Source: Faecalibacterium prausnitzii (GTDB taxonomy: Bacteria > Bacillota > Clostridia > Oscillospirales > Ruminococcaceae). Taken from it: 64,000 bases of DNA. Shown here in pieces: positions 23,194 through 32,290 of the stretch (position 1 is its first letter; the number at the start of each line of letters is the position of its first letter). The notes under the pieces are model-generated. The model saw only the letters and a program-made list of their open reading frames with translations. It made no database searches and was not told the DNA's origin. Position numbers and translations under genes: made by a program. The stretch spans positions 62,001 to 126,000 of the forward strand of contig NZ_PRLE01000006.1 in assembly GCF_003287495.1 (NCBI RefSeq). Direction: 5' to 3'.

Positions 23194-23235
23194 AAAAAGC
23201 GCGGGAGCTCCTTTCTGGAGACTCCCGCGTTTTTC
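23194..23235 (-). terminator. Terminator after purA
   Basis: CGCGGGAG (23200-23207) pairs with CTCCCGCG (23222-23229); A and T runs flank it on both sides, so it can act in either direction. Confidence 0.85.
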
Positions 23236-23266
23236 GGTTCCTGTGCTCTGCGTGAAGCTTTTGGCT

Positions 23267-24568
23267 TTACAGCCACTCGCCTTTCAGCACGAATTTTTCG
23301 CGCTCGGCACCCGTGGAGACGAACTGGATCTCGTGGCCCAGCTCTTTTTCCAAAAACTCCACATAGGCCTTTGCTTCCTTGGGCAGCTCCTCCCAGCTCT
23401 GGCAGCCGGAGATGTCCTGGTTCCAGCCGGGCAGCATGGTGACAACAGGCTCCACACAGTCCAGGTCGGACAGGGTATCGAAGCGGGGGACTTCTACCCC
23501 GTCCAGCTTGTAGCCGGTGATGACCGGGATCTCTTTCATGCTGCTCAGCACGTCCAGCTTGGTAAGGGCGATCTTATCCGCGCCCTGGCAGGCCAGACCA
23601 TAGCGGCTGGCCACACAGTCAAAGGGGCCCACCCGGCGGGGACGGCCGGTAGCGGCACCATACTCTCCGCCAGCCTTGCGCAGCTGTTCGTTCCAGTCTT
23701 CCCCCATGGCGTTCTCAGCCGCAAAGGGGCCTGCGCCCACGCAGGTGGAGTAGGCTTTCAGCACGCCCACCACATGGTCCAGCTTGCAGTTGGGGATGCC
23801 TGCCCCCAGCGGCGCGTAAGCCGCCAGCGTGTTGGAGCTGGATGTGAACGGGAAGATGCCGTAATCAATATCCCGCATGGCGCCCAGCTGGGCCTCCAGC
23901 ACGATCCGCTTGCCGCTGTCGTGGGCCTGCTGTAAAAACGCGCCCACATCGCAGATGTAGGGGGCAAACTTTGCGGCCTGCTCCTCACACCAGTGGAACA
24001 GCGCGTCGTAGGACATTTTTTCCTGATGATAGCAGCCTGCCAGCTCCATGTTCTTGGAGTCCAGGATCATGTGCAGGCGGTTCTGGGTGCGCTCCTCGTC
24101 CAGGTGGAGCAGGTCGCCCAAACGCAGGGTCTTTTTGCGGTATTTGTCGCTGTACGCATAGGCAATGCCCCGCCGGGTAGAACCAAAGGCCGTGCCATTC
24201 TTGGCCAGACGGTCTTCCTCCAGCCCATCCTGTACTTTGTGCCAGGGCATGGAGATGGTGGCCTTATCCGAAAGTTTGAGGTTCTTGGGGCTGATCTCCA
24301 CACCCCGCTCCTCGATCGCGGCCATTTCACCCGCCAGATGGTCCAGGTCTACCACCATGCCGGTGCCCAGCACACAGGTCACCTCCGGGTGGAGGATGCC
24401 CGAGGGCAGCAGGTTCAGGATGAACTTGCCTTTCTCGGTGACAACGGTATGTCCGGCGTTATTGCCGCCCTGATAGCGGGCGACGATATCAGCGTTTTCA
24501 GCCAGCAGGTCGATGACGCGGCCCTTGCCCTCATCGCCCCAGTTGATGCCAGTAACTGCGGTAAGCAT
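23267..24568 (-). CDS. purA: Adenylosuccinate synthetase
   Basis: 433 residues. It joins IMP and aspartate using GTP, the first committed step to AMP. The N-terminal GTP loop region reads GINWGDEGKGRVIDLL (usually GxQWGDEGKG; asparagine here at the Q position), followed by ARYQGGNNAGHTVV, then STRRGIAYAY, RIVLEAQLGAMRDIDYG, TSSSNT and TGRPRRVGPFD. Length is normal. AAGGAGAG precedes the ATG at a rather long distance. Single-gene unit, divergent from the LysR gene. Confidence 0.97.
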   Translation of the reverse strand: MLTAVTGINWGDEGKGRVIDLLAENADIVARYQGGNNAGHTVVTEKGKFILNLLPSGILHPEVTCVLGTGMVVDLDHLAGEMAAIEERGVEISPKNLKLSDKATISMPWHKVQDGLEEDRLAKNGTAFGSTRRGIAYAYSDKYRKKTLRLGDLLHLDEERTQNRLHMILDSKNMELAGCYHQEKMSYDALFHWCEEQAAKFAPYICDVGAFLQQAHDSGKRIVLEAQLGAMRDIDYGIFPFTSSSNTLAAYAPLGAGIPNCKLDHVVGVLKAYSTCVGAGPFAAENAMGEDWNEQLRKAGGEYGAATGRPRRVGPFDCVASRYGLACQGADKIALTKLDVLSSMKEIPVITGYKLDGVEVPRFDTLSDLDCVEPVVTMLPGWNQDISGCQSWEELPKEAKAYVEFLEKELGHEIQFVSTGAEREKFVLKGEWL

Positions 24569-24728
24569 ACGATGCTTCGCTCTCCTTTTTATCTGTTTCC
24601 GGCACAGGGTCGGAATTTCAGCTTGATTTTTGGGTGCGGTATGATTATACTAGCAGGCAGAGAATGTGTAAAACGTATCTTGTACATAGCTGCAATGCAA
24701 TTTGCGTATAGCAGAGGAGGGGTTCCCC

Positions 24729-25628
24729 ATGTATGTGGATTGGGAATACTACAAAATCTTTTACTATGTAGCAAAATATCAGAATTTCACCAAGGCGGCC
24801 CGTGTGCTGGGCAACAACCAGCCCAACATCACCCACTCCATGAACCGGCTGGAAAGTCAGCTCAACTGCGTGCTCTTCATCCGCTCCAACCGGGGCGTCA
24901 CCCTGACGCCAGAGGGGGAGCTGCTCTACTCCCGTATTGCCTCGGCGGCAGTGCAGATCCAGGACGCGGAGGAAGAGCTGAGTGCCAGTGCCACCCTGGA
25001 GCATGGGGCCATCAGCATCAGCGCCACGGAAACGGCCCTGAACATCTATCTCTCTGAAAAGCTGCGGGCGTTCCACACCGAGTACCCCGGCATCCGGCTG
25101 CGCATCTCAAACCACTCCACCCCGCAGGCCGTGCAGGCCGTGAAAAACGGTGAGGTGGATTTTGCGGTCATTTCGACCCCGGCGGAGATCGAGTCCGGCT
25201 TGAAAATGGTGGAGCTGAAACCGTTTTACGAGGTGCTGGTGGGCGGCAAGACGTTCACCGCATTGGCAAGCCAGAACCTGACTTTGAAAGAATTGGCCAA
25301 TTATCCCCTCATCTCCCTGAGTGACGAGAGCATGACCCGGAGCTTTTACCGGCAGTTCTTCCTGGAGCATGACGCGTTGCTGAAGCCCGACACCGAGGCC
25401 GCCACCACCGACCAGATGCTCACGCTGGTCAAAAGCGAGCTGGGCCTCGCCTTTGTGCCGGAACCCATGGCCAAAGATCCGTTGGAACGCGGCGAGATCG
25501 TCCAGCTGCATCTGCAGGAGATCATCCCCACCCGTTCCATCTGCCTCGTCTACGACCATCACCGCCCGCTGAATACGGCGGCCCGGAAGTTCCAGCAACT
25601 GCTGACGGCTTCCGACCATAAATGCTGA
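24729..25628 (+). CDS. LysR-family transcriptional regulator
   Basis: 299 residues. N-terminal winged helix at about 8-66 (YYVAKYQNFTKAARVLGN, NITHSMNRLESQLNCVLF) and a C-terminal substrate-binding domain from about 90 (AISISATETALNIYLSEKLR). Such proteins act as effector-dependent activators. The ATG at 24729 follows GAGGAGGGG. It is divergent from purA (160-base gap) and convergent with threonine ammonia-lyase. Effector and targets are not evident. Confidence 0.92.
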   Translation: MYVDWEYYKIFYYVAKYQNFTKAARVLGNNQPNITHSMNRLESQLNCVLFIRSNRGVTLTPEGELLYSRIASAAVQIQDAEEELSASATLEHGAISISATETALNIYLSEKLRAFHTEYPGIRLRISNHSTPQAVQAVKNGEVDFAVISTPAEIESGLKMVELKPFYEVLVGGKTFTALASQNLTLKELANYPLISLSDESMTRSFYRQFFLEHDALLKPDTEAATTDQMLTLVKSELGLAFVPEPMAKDPLERGEIVQLHLQEIIPTRSICLVYDHHRPLNTAARKFQQLLTASDHKC

Positions 25629-25675
25629 AAACAGCCTGGCTCCCTGCTGTGATACAGGGAGCCAGGCTGTTTTGA
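25628..25675. terminator. Bidirectional terminator
   Basis: AAAACAGCCTGGCTCCCTG pairs with CAGGGAGCCAGGCTGTTTT, overlapping the end of the LysR gene. It can also end threonine ammonia-lyase. Confidence 0.92.
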
Positions 25676-25701
25676 TCCTTTTTCCTTTTTTGGTTTTGTC
25701 G

Positions 25702-26907
25702 TTATACTCGCTCGGCCACCAGCTGGAATCCTTCTTTGGTGAGCTCCGTACGAATCTGCTCGATCTGTGCGTGGTCACGCGTCTCAAGAGCCAGCTTGAG
25801 GAAGCAGCTGGAGATGGGCATGTTAGGGTCGGAACCGTCGTGGAGGACGGACACCACGTTGCTGCCGCAGCGGGAAACGATGGCGGCCACCTTTTCCAGC
25901 TGGCCAGGCTTGTCCTCCAGGGCGATGGTCAGGTTGGCCTTGCGGCCACTCATGACCAGACCACGGGTGATGACACGGTTGAGGATGTTCACGTCAATGT
26001 TGCCGCCCGAGATGAGGCAGACCACCTTTTTGCCCTCAATGGGCAGCTTGTGGAACAGGGCAGCAGCCACCGGCACCGCGCCGGCACCCTCGGCCACCAG
26101 CTTCTGGTTTTCCATCAGGGAGAGGATGGCAGCAGCGGTCTCGTCCTCGGTCACCGTGACGATATCGTCCACATACTCCTCGCAGATCTGGTAAGTCAGC
26201 TCGCCGGGAGTCTTGACCTGAATGCCGTCTGCAAAGGTGGAGGCTGCATTCAGGGTCTGATACTTGTGCTCGTGCAGGGAGCGGTACATGCCGGGGGCAC
26301 CCTCGGCCTGCACGCCGTAGACCTTGACGTCCGGTTTGAGGCTCTTGATGGCAAAAGCCACGCCCGAGATCAGGCCGCCTCCGCCCACCGGGACAATGAC
26401 AGCGTCCACATCCGGCAGCTGGTCGAGGATCTCCAGGCCAATGGTGCCCTGGCCCGCAATGACCAGCTCATCGTCATAGGGGTGGATAAAGGTCATGCCC
26501 GTCTCCGCCTGCAGCTCCACAGCCTTGTCGTGGGCGTCGTCATAGGTGCCGGGCACGAGGCAGACCTCAGCGCCCAGATTCTTGGTGTTTTCCACTTTCA
26601 TGATGGGGGCACCATCCGGCATACAGACAATGCTCTTGATGCCGCGGCGGGTGGCTGCCAGCGCCACGCCCTGGGCGTGGTTGCCCGCCGAGCAGGCAAT
26701 CACGCCTTTTTCGCCCTCTTCCTTGGAGAGCTGGCTGATTTTATAGTAGGCACCGCGCACCTTGAAGCTGCCCGTAGCCTGCAGGTTTTCGGTTTTGAGG
26801 TAGAGCTGGCAGTCTTTCGACAGCTTGGGTGCCTCGATGAGGTCGGTCTTGCGTGCAACGTCCTTCAGAACAAAGGCGGCGTGGTAGATCTTATCCAGAG
26901 TCAGCAT
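25702..26907 (-). CDS. ilvA: Threonine ammonia-lyase (catabolic-size, ACT-like tail)
   Basis: 401 residues. PLP enzyme that deaminates threonine to 2-oxobutanoate, feeding isoleucine synthesis or propionate metabolism. The PLP lysine lies in TGSFKVRGAYYKI; SAGNHAQGVALAA and the glycine loop VPVGGGGLISG bind cofactor phosphate. Residues about 325-401 are one ACT-like domain (LTIALEDKPGQLEKVAAIVS), which may bind an effector. The length fits the TdcB/IlvA2 type rather than the 510-residue E. coli IlvA. It stands alone, upstream of the convergent LysR gene, near the leu operon on the same strand. Confidence 0.93.
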   Translation of the reverse strand: MLTLDKIYHAAFVLKDVARKTDLIEAPKLSKDCQLYLKTENLQATGSFKVRGAYYKISQLSKEEGEKGVIACSAGNHAQGVALAATRRGIKSIVCMPDGAPIMKVENTKNLGAEVCLVPGTYDDAHDKAVELQAETGMTFIHPYDDELVIAGQGTIGLEILDQLPDVDAVIVPVGGGGLISGVAFAIKSLKPDVKVYGVQAEGAPGMYRSLHEHKYQTLNAASTFADGIQVKTPGELTYQICEEYVDDIVTVTEDETAAAILSLMENQKLVAEGAGAVPVAAALFHKLPIEGKKVVCLISGGNIDVNILNRVITRGLVMSGRKANLTIALEDKPGQLEKVAAIVSRCGSNVVSVLHDGSDPNMPISSCFLKLALETRDHAQIEQIRTELTKEGFQLVAERV

Positions 26908-27018
26908 GACAACTACTTCCTATCCTGTTTTTGTAAATTTTCGTGTGACAGGAAATAGTATAGAATACCAAAATTGTTTTGTCAAATGAAGATATTTCAC
27001 AGTTTGACGCGGCAACAG

Positions 27019-27068
27019 GAAAAGAGTCAACACCGCCGGGGGGCCCCGATGATGCTGACTCTTTTCTG
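27019..27068 (-). terminator. Terminator of the leu operon
   Basis: AAAAGAGTCA and TGACTCTTTT form a stem around a GC-rich loop, just after leuB. Confidence 0.8.
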
Positions 27069-27078
27069 CTTTCCCTTT

Positions 27079-28152
27079 TTAAATTTCTGCAAGAATGGCG
27101 TCGCCCATGGCGGTGCAGCCCAGGCAGGTGCAGCCATCGCTCATGTTGTCGGCGGTGCGCAGGCCCTTGTCCAACACCTTGCTAACGGCGTTCTCAATGG
27201 CCTCGGCCTCTTCGGCCATGCCAAAGGAGTAGCGCAGCATCATAGCGGCAGACAGGATGCAGGCGGTTGGGTTGACGATATCCTTTCCCGCGATGTCCGG
27301 GGCAGAACCGTGAATGGGCTCATACAGGCCGCGGGTACCCTCGCCCAGAGAGGAGGAGGGGATCATTCCGATGGAGCCGGTGATCATGGAAGCCTCATCC
27401 GAAAGGATGTCGCCGAACATGTTCTCGGTGACGATGACGTCAAACTGAGCCGGGTTCTTAACGATCTGCATGGCGCAGTTGTCCACGAACATCTCGCTGT
27501 ACTCCACTTCCGGGTACTCCGCCTGCAGGCGGTGCATGACAGAGCGCCAGAGGCGGCTGGTGTCCAGTACATTGGCCTTATCCACGCAGCAAAGCTTCTT
27601 ATTGCGCTTTTGGGCCGTCTCAAAGCCGATGCGGCCGATCCGCTCGATCTCGTGCTCGGAGTAGGGCATCGAATCGACGGCCTGCTTCTCGCCATTTGCC
27701 AGCGTCTCGGTCTTGTGCTCGCCGAAGTACACGCCGCCGATCAGCTCCCGGACGATGATGAAATCAATGCCCTGTGCCACGATCTCGGGCTTGAGGGGGC
27801 TGGCGGGAGCCAGCTGGGGCCAGATCTTGGCGGGGCGGAGGTTGGAGTAGAGGCCCATGCCGGCACGGAGGCGGAGCAGGCCTTTCTCGGGGCGCTGATC
27901 GCCGGGCATCCCCTCCCACTTGGGGCCGCCCACCGCACCCAGCAGGACGCTGTCGGCGGCCAGGCACTTGTCCAGCTCGTGCCGGGGCAGCGGGTCGCCG
28001 TACTTGTCAATGGCCTCGCCGCCCATGGCAGCGTCGGTATAGTGGAATGTATGGCCATACTTTTCGGCCACCTGATCGAGAACGCGGAGGGTCTGCTTCA
28101 CGATCTCCGGGCTGGAGCAGTCGCCCCAGATGACGGCAATATTTTTCTCCAT
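27079..28152 (-). CDS. leuB: 3-isopropylmalate dehydrogenase
   Basis: 357 residues. NAD-dependent oxidation and decarboxylation of 3-isopropylmalate in leucine synthesis. Seen: LLGAVGGPKW, RAGMGLYSNLRPAK, RELIGGVYFGEHK, VDKANVLDTSRLWR, DNCAMQIVKNP and ENMFGDILSDEAS, which hold the catalytic Lys and metal aspartates, plus the NAD loop EPIHGSAPDIAGK. The usual N-terminal GDGIGPE is replaced by GDCSSPE, an oddity of the loop. Last gene of leuACDB. A 51-base gap separates it from leuD. Confidence 0.96.
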   Translation of the reverse strand: MEKNIAVIWGDCSSPEIVKQTLRVLDQVAEKYGHTFHYTDAAMGGEAIDKYGDPLPRHELDKCLAADSVLLGAVGGPKWEGMPGDQRPEKGLLRLRAGMGLYSNLRPAKIWPQLAPASPLKPEIVAQGIDFIIVRELIGGVYFGEHKTETLANGEKQAVDSMPYSEHEIERIGRIGFETAQKRNKKLCCVDKANVLDTSRLWRSVMHRLQAEYPEVEYSEMFVDNCAMQIVKNPAQFDVIVTENMFGDILSDEASMITGSIGMIPSSSLGEGTRGLYEPIHGSAPDIAGKDIVNPTACILSAAMMLRYSFGMAEEAEAIENAVSKVLDKGLRTADNMSDGCTCLGCTAMGDAILAEI

Positions 28153-28203
28153 TCGTCTGTTACCTCTTTCATAGGTTCTACTTCGTGCAACCTCGAAGCA
28201 CCT

Positions 28204-28689
28204 TTACTTCTTCGTCAGCGACTTCATCAGGCCGCCATCGGCGATGATCTTCTGGATGAACGGCGGGAACGGCTCGGCCTGGAAGACCTTGCCGGTGGTC
28301 ACATCGGTGATGACACCGGTGTCAAAATCCACGGTCACATTGTCCCCTGCATGGATGGCGTCCACGGCCTCCGGGCACTCCATGATGGGCAGGCCGATGT
28401 TGATGCTGTTGCGGTAGAAGATGCGGGCAAAGCTCTTGGCGATGACGACGGAAATACCCGCCGTCTTGATGGCCAGCGGGGCATGCTCGCGGGAGGAGCC
28501 GCAGCCAAAGTTCCAGCCGCCGACCATGATGTCGCCGTCTTTCACGTTGTGGATGAACTCTTTGTCGATGTCCTCCATGCAGTGGGTGGCCAGCTCCTGG
28601 GCATTGGGGGTGTTCAGGTAGCGGGCAGGGATGATGACGTCCGTATCGACGTTATCGGGGTATTTGAAAACAGAACCGTTTGCATTCAT
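28204..28689 (-). CDS. leuD: 3-isopropylmalate dehydratase small subunit
   Basis: 161 residues. Forms the isomerase with LeuC. The substrate-loop motif [17 protein letters not shown] and the swivel-domain signature [19 protein letters not shown] are present. The length and N-terminus ([18 protein letters not shown]) fit the short archaeal/clostridial LeuD. It lies 19 bases after leuC. Confidence 0.96.
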   Translation of the reverse strand: MNANGSVFKYPDNVDTDVIIPARYLNTPNAQELATHCMEDIDKEFIHNVKDGDIMVGGWNFGCGSSREHAPLAIKTAGISVVIAKSFARIFYRNSINIGLPIMECPEAVDAIHAGDNVTVDFDTGVITDVTTGKVFQAEPFPPFIQKIIADGGLMKSLTKK

Positions 28690-28708
28690 GGCAGTTACTC
28701 TCCTTTCG

Positions 28709-29968
28709 TCAGACCGTGCGGGGGTCGGTGATGCAGCCCGTCAGAGCGCTGGCAGCAGCGGTGGCGGGAGAGGCCAGGTAGACCTCGCTCTTCACATGGC
28801 CCATGCGGCCCACGAAGTTGCGGTTGGTGGTGGAAACGCAGCGCTCACCCTCGGCCAGGATGCCCATGTAACCGCCCAGGCAGGGGCCGCAGGTGGGGGT
28901 GGACACGATGCAGCCTGCATCAATGAACGCCGTGGTCCAGCCGCGGAGGATGCACTCTTTGTAAACATCCATGGTGGCGGGGATGATGATGCCGCGCACA
29001 CCTTTGGCAATGTGCTTGCCCTTGAGGATGTTATAAGCGGCCTCCATATCCTCCAGACGGCCATTGGTGCAGCTGCCGATGACCACCTGATCGATCTTGA
29101 TGTCCTTGCCCTCGCTGGCAACGTGGGTATTCTCGGGCAGGTGGGGGTAGCTGACAGTAGGCTCCAGCGTGTCGAGGTCGATCTCAATGGTCTTCTCGTA
29201 CTCGGCATCGGGGTCTGCCTCATAGAAGACCGGCTCCCGCTGGCTGCGTCCCTTGAGGTAAGCCTTGGTCACCTCGTCCACGGGGAAGATGCCGTTCTTG
29301 GCACCGGCCTCAATGGCCATGTTGCAGATGCTCAGGCGGTCGTCCATGGTCAGGGCGGCCACACCCGGGCCGGTGAACTCCATGGACTGATACAGGGCAC
29401 CGTCCACACCGATCATGCCGATGATGTGGAGGATGAGGTCCTTGCCGCAGACGCGGGGACCGAACTTGCCCTTGAGGACGAACTTGATGGCGGAGGGCAC
29501 CTTGAACCATGCCATGCCGGTGGCCATACCGGCGGCCATATCGGTGGAGCCCACACCGGTGGAGAACGCACCCAGTGCACCGTAGGTGCAGGTGTGGCTG
29601 TCGGCGCCGATGACGCAGTCACCCGCCGTCACGATGCCTTTTTCGGGCAGGAGGGCGTGCTCCACGCCCATCTGGCCCACATCGTAGAAATTGAGGATAT
29701 CGTACTGATTGGCAAACTCGCGGCATTGCTTGGACTGCTGCGCGCTCTTGATGTCCTTGTTGGGGACAAAGTGATCCAGCACGATGGCGATGTGCTCTTT
29801 GTCGAACACGCTGTGGAACCCGGCCTTTTCAAACTCGTTGACAGCAACGGGAGTGGTGATATCATTGCCCAGCACGATGTCGAGCTTGGCGTTGATGAGC
29901 TGGCCTGCCTTGACCTCGGCAAGACCTGCGTGAGCGGCCAGAATTTTCTGCGTCAGGGTCATTCCCAT
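28709..29968 (-). CDS. leuC: 3-isopropylmalate dehydratase large subunit
   Basis: 419 residues. Aconitase-family [4Fe-4S] enzyme converting 2- to 3-isopropylmalate with LeuD. Cluster cysteines are in [25 protein letters not shown] and [10 protein letters not shown]. The length is that of the short HacA/LeuC2 class. It begins 38 bases after leuA. Confidence 0.97.
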   Translation of the reverse strand: MGMTLTQKILAAHAGLAEVKAGQLINAKLDIVLGNDITTPVAVNEFEKAGFHSVFDKEHIAIVLDHFVPNKDIKSAQQSKQCREFANQYDILNFYDVGQMGVEHALLPEKGIVTAGDCVIGADSHTCTYGALGAFSTGVGSTDMAAGMATGMAWFKVPSAIKFVLKGKFGPRVCGKDLILHIIGMIGVDGALYQSMEFTGPGVAALTMDDRLSICNMAIEAGAKNGIFPVDEVTKAYLKGRSQREPVFYEADPDAEYEKTIEIDLDTLEPTVSYPHLPENTHVASEGKDIKIDQVVIGSCTNGRLEDMEAAYNILKGKHIAKGVRGIIIPATMDVYKECILRGWTTAFIDAGCIVSTPTCGPCLGGYMGILAEGERCVSTTNRNFVGRMGHVKSEVYLASPATAAASALTGCITDPRTV

Positions 29969-30006
29969 GATACTCTCTCCTTTTATCTTTAGGGTCTATC
30001 GTTCAC

Positions 30007-31659
30007 TTACTTGCTGTTGATGGCACTGACCAGTGCCTTGATGCCCGCCACGATAATGTCGGTATCGGTGCCAGCGCCCCAGGTGACGGTGTTGTCGCCC
30101 CACATCAGGCCGACATAGGAAGCAGCGCGGGAGGTAGAGCCCTCATCCAGGCTGTGCTCGGAGTAGGTCTCCAGATGGAAGTCCATGCCGGTGGCGCTCT
30201 GGATGGCGTTTGCCACGGCGTCCAGACGGCCATTGCCCACCGAGGTGATGACCTTGCGCTGGCCGTTGAGGTCCAGCGTGACGGTGGCGGTAATGCCGTT
30301 GACCTGTGCGAAGTGGGCTTCCACCACAGACAGCGGCTTGACCCGGTTGAGGTAGTTCTCCTCGAAGATGTGGAGCACCTCGCCTGCACTCAGCTCCTTG
30401 TGGCTGTGGTCGGACACGCTCTTGACCTTGTAGCCCAGAGCCTCGCGCATCTTGGGGGGCAGGTTGTAGCCGTAGTTCTGCTCCAGCACAAAGCCGATGC
30501 CGCCCTTGCCGCTCTGGCTGTTGATCCGGATGACGTCGGCGTCATAGGTACGGCCGATATCGTGGGGGTCGATGGGGATATAGGGGCAGGTCCAGCGGTG
30601 CTCGCCGCGCTCTTTGCGGTAAGCCATGCCCTTGGCGATGGCGTCCTGGTGGCTGCCGGAAAACGCCGCAAACACCAGCTGACCGGCGTAGGGGGTTCGC
30701 TCATAAATATGCATCCGGGTCATGCGCTCATAAGTGTCGCAGATCTCCGGCATGTTGGAGAAGTCCAGCTTGGGGTCCACACCATGGCTGTACAGGTTCA
30801 TGGCCAGGGTCACGGCATCCACGTTGCCGGTGCGCTCGCCATTGCCGAACAGGCAGCACTCCACGCGCTGGGCACCTGCCAGCACCGCCAGCTCGGCGCA
30901 GGCCACGCCGGTACCGCGGTCATTGTGGGGGTGGGTGGAGATGATGACGCTGTCGCGGTGAGAGAGGTGTTTATCGCAATACTCGATCTGATTTGCGTAA
31001 ACATGGGGCATGCTCATCTCAACGGTGACGGGCAGGTTGATGATCATGGGGCGGTCGGGCGTGGGCTCCATGATGTCCAGCACGGCGTTGCAGACCTCCA
31101 CAGCGTAATCCACCTCGGTGCCGGTGAAGCTCTCAGGGCTGTACTCGAAGAGGAAGTTGCCCTCGTACTCCTGGCTGAGCTGCTTGACCAGCTTGGCACC
31201 GTCGGTGGCGATCTTCTTGATCTCCTCCTTGCTCTTGTGGAACACCTGCTCCCGCTGCGCCACGGAGGTGGAATTATAGAAGTGGATAACGGCCCGGGGG
31301 GCACCCTTGACAGCCTCAAAGGTCTTGCGGATGATGTGGTCGCGGCACTGGGTCAGCACCTGCACCGTGACATCCTCGGGGATCATGTTCTTCTCGATCA
31401 GGGTCCGCAGGAACTCATACTCGGTATCGCTGGCAGCGGGGAAGCCGACTTCGATCTCTTTAAAACCGATCTTGACCAGCATCTGGAAGAACTCCAGCTT
31501 TTCCTCCAGGCTCATGGGCACGATCAACGCCTGGTTGCCGTCGCGCAGGTCCACGCTGCACCAGGCCGGTGCCTTTTCAATGTGGTCTTTCTTGACCCAG
31601 CTGTCATATCCGGCAGGGACCGGGTAATAACCCGGTGCGTACTTGGTAGCGTCCATCAT
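30007..31659 (-). CDS. leuA: 2-isopropylmalate synthase, long (actinobacterial-like) class
   Basis: 550 residues. It condenses acetyl-CoA with 2-oxoisovalerate, the entry step of leucine synthesis. The catalytic barrel shows WCSVDLRDGNQALIVPM, EVGFPAASDTE, STHPHNDRGTGVA and ECCLFGNGERTGNVD. The C-terminal about 120 residues form the leucine-binding regulatory domain (NGITATVTLDLNGQRKVIT), so feedback inhibition is expected. The ATG pair at 31659 has AGGAGG eight bases upstream; the open frame further up runs into repeat sequence and is rejected. First gene of leuACDB, behind a leucine T-box. Confidence 0.96.
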   Translation of the reverse strand: MMDATKYAPGYYPVPAGYDSWVKKDHIEKAPAWCSVDLRDGNQALIVPMSLEEKLEFFQMLVKIGFKEIEVGFPAASDTEYEFLRTLIEKNMIPEDVTVQVLTQCRDHIIRKTFEAVKGAPRAVIHFYNSTSVAQREQVFHKSKEEIKKIATDGAKLVKQLSQEYEGNFLFEYSPESFTGTEVDYAVEVCNAVLDIMEPTPDRPMIINLPVTVEMSMPHVYANQIEYCDKHLSHRDSVIISTHPHNDRGTGVACAELAVLAGAQRVECCLFGNGERTGNVDAVTLAMNLYSHGVDPKLDFSNMPEICDTYERMTRMHIYERTPYAGQLVFAAFSGSHQDAIAKGMAYRKERGEHRWTCPYIPIDPHDIGRTYDADVIRINSQSGKGGIGFVLEQNYGYNLPPKMREALGYKVKSVSDHSHKELSAGEVLHIFEENYLNRVKPLSVVEAHFAQVNGITATVTLDLNGQRKVITSVGNGRLDAVANAIQSATGMDFHLETYSEHSLDEGSTSRAASYVGLMWGDNTVTWGAGTDTDIIVAGIKALVSAINSK

Positions 31660-31705
31660 GTTTTTGTCCTCCTGATCTTTTTGACACACTCTTTTTATTT
31701 CCAAC

Positions 31706-31767
31706 AAAACCTCTCCGTCCGCGCTCTGGCACGTCCAGCTCCCCGATCAGGGGAGCCAACGAGAGGA
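31706..31767 (-). repeat. Interspersed palindromic repeat, copy B, in the leuA leader
   Basis: CCTCTCCGTCC, GCGCTCTGGCACGTCCAGCT and the palindrome CTCCCCGATCAGGGGAG lie between the T-box terminator and the leuA ribosome site. The 19-base GCGCTCTGGCACGTCCAGC is identical in copy D (59405). Confidence 0.8.
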
Positions 31768-31770
31768 AAC

Positions 31771-32082
31771 GAAAAGGCTCCCGCCTCTCAAAGGACGAAG
31801 CCCTTGAGAGACGAGAGCCTGTAAATTCTGTTACAGGGCACCCGTGGTACCACTCTCTTTGCCGTGTTGCACAACACAGCCACTCGACACGATCGGCTTT
31901 TTGGGGCGAATCGCTGCCCGCGTAACGGTGGGCATCCGTCAGGGCCTACTGTCTGCTTCAGCCCTGCCGCTCAGGGGCCAGTAACCGAGACCCTCCGCAC
32001 TGCCTTGCACCGCCCGGCAGCTCTCTGCACGCAGAAGAAAATCGTTTTTTCCCCGTCAACGCATTTGCGCTTGATTCAAAGT
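31771..32082 (-). promoter_or_regulatory. T-box riboswitch, leucine type
   Basis: Reverse-strand leader of leuA. A candidate specifier CTC is at 31987-31989 (GGGTCTCGGTT). The T-box AGAGTGGTACCACGGG is at 31841-31856, its variable T pairing with the A discriminator of tRNA-Leu. The terminator stem CTCTCGTCTCTCAAGGG / CCTTTGAGAGGCGGGAG spans 31777-31818, followed by CCTTTT. Uncharged tRNA-Leu should switch on leuACDB. The tRNA-Leu in this window (anticodon CAG) is not the CTC reader (GAG). Confidence 0.9.
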
Positions 32083-32088
32083 GAGCTT

Positions 32089-32117
32089 AGTTTAACATCC
32101 TTTCCGGGGTCTGTCAA
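32089..32117 (-). promoter_or_regulatory. Promoter of leuACDB
   Basis: Reverse-strand TTGACA (32112-32117), 17-base spacer, TAAACT (32089-32094). Confidence 0.8.
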
Positions 32118-32290
32118 GCAGTTTGCTTCATAGCCAAGATGAAACAAATTCACAAATCATGCGGCACAATTTTGCAGAATTGATTTATGAAGTTTCTGCT
32201 AAGTTTTTGGAAACATGCCCTCAAACCCCTGTCACCTTGATTGGGGCTGTGCTATGATATTTACAGATCCAAACCGAGGGAGGAATCAAG

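Noticed and set aside
22974-23276. Reverse reading frame of 100 codons in the repeat tract after tRNA-Leu
   Set aside because: No ribosome site, composed of repeat sequence and a hairpin, and overlaps the purA end and its terminator.
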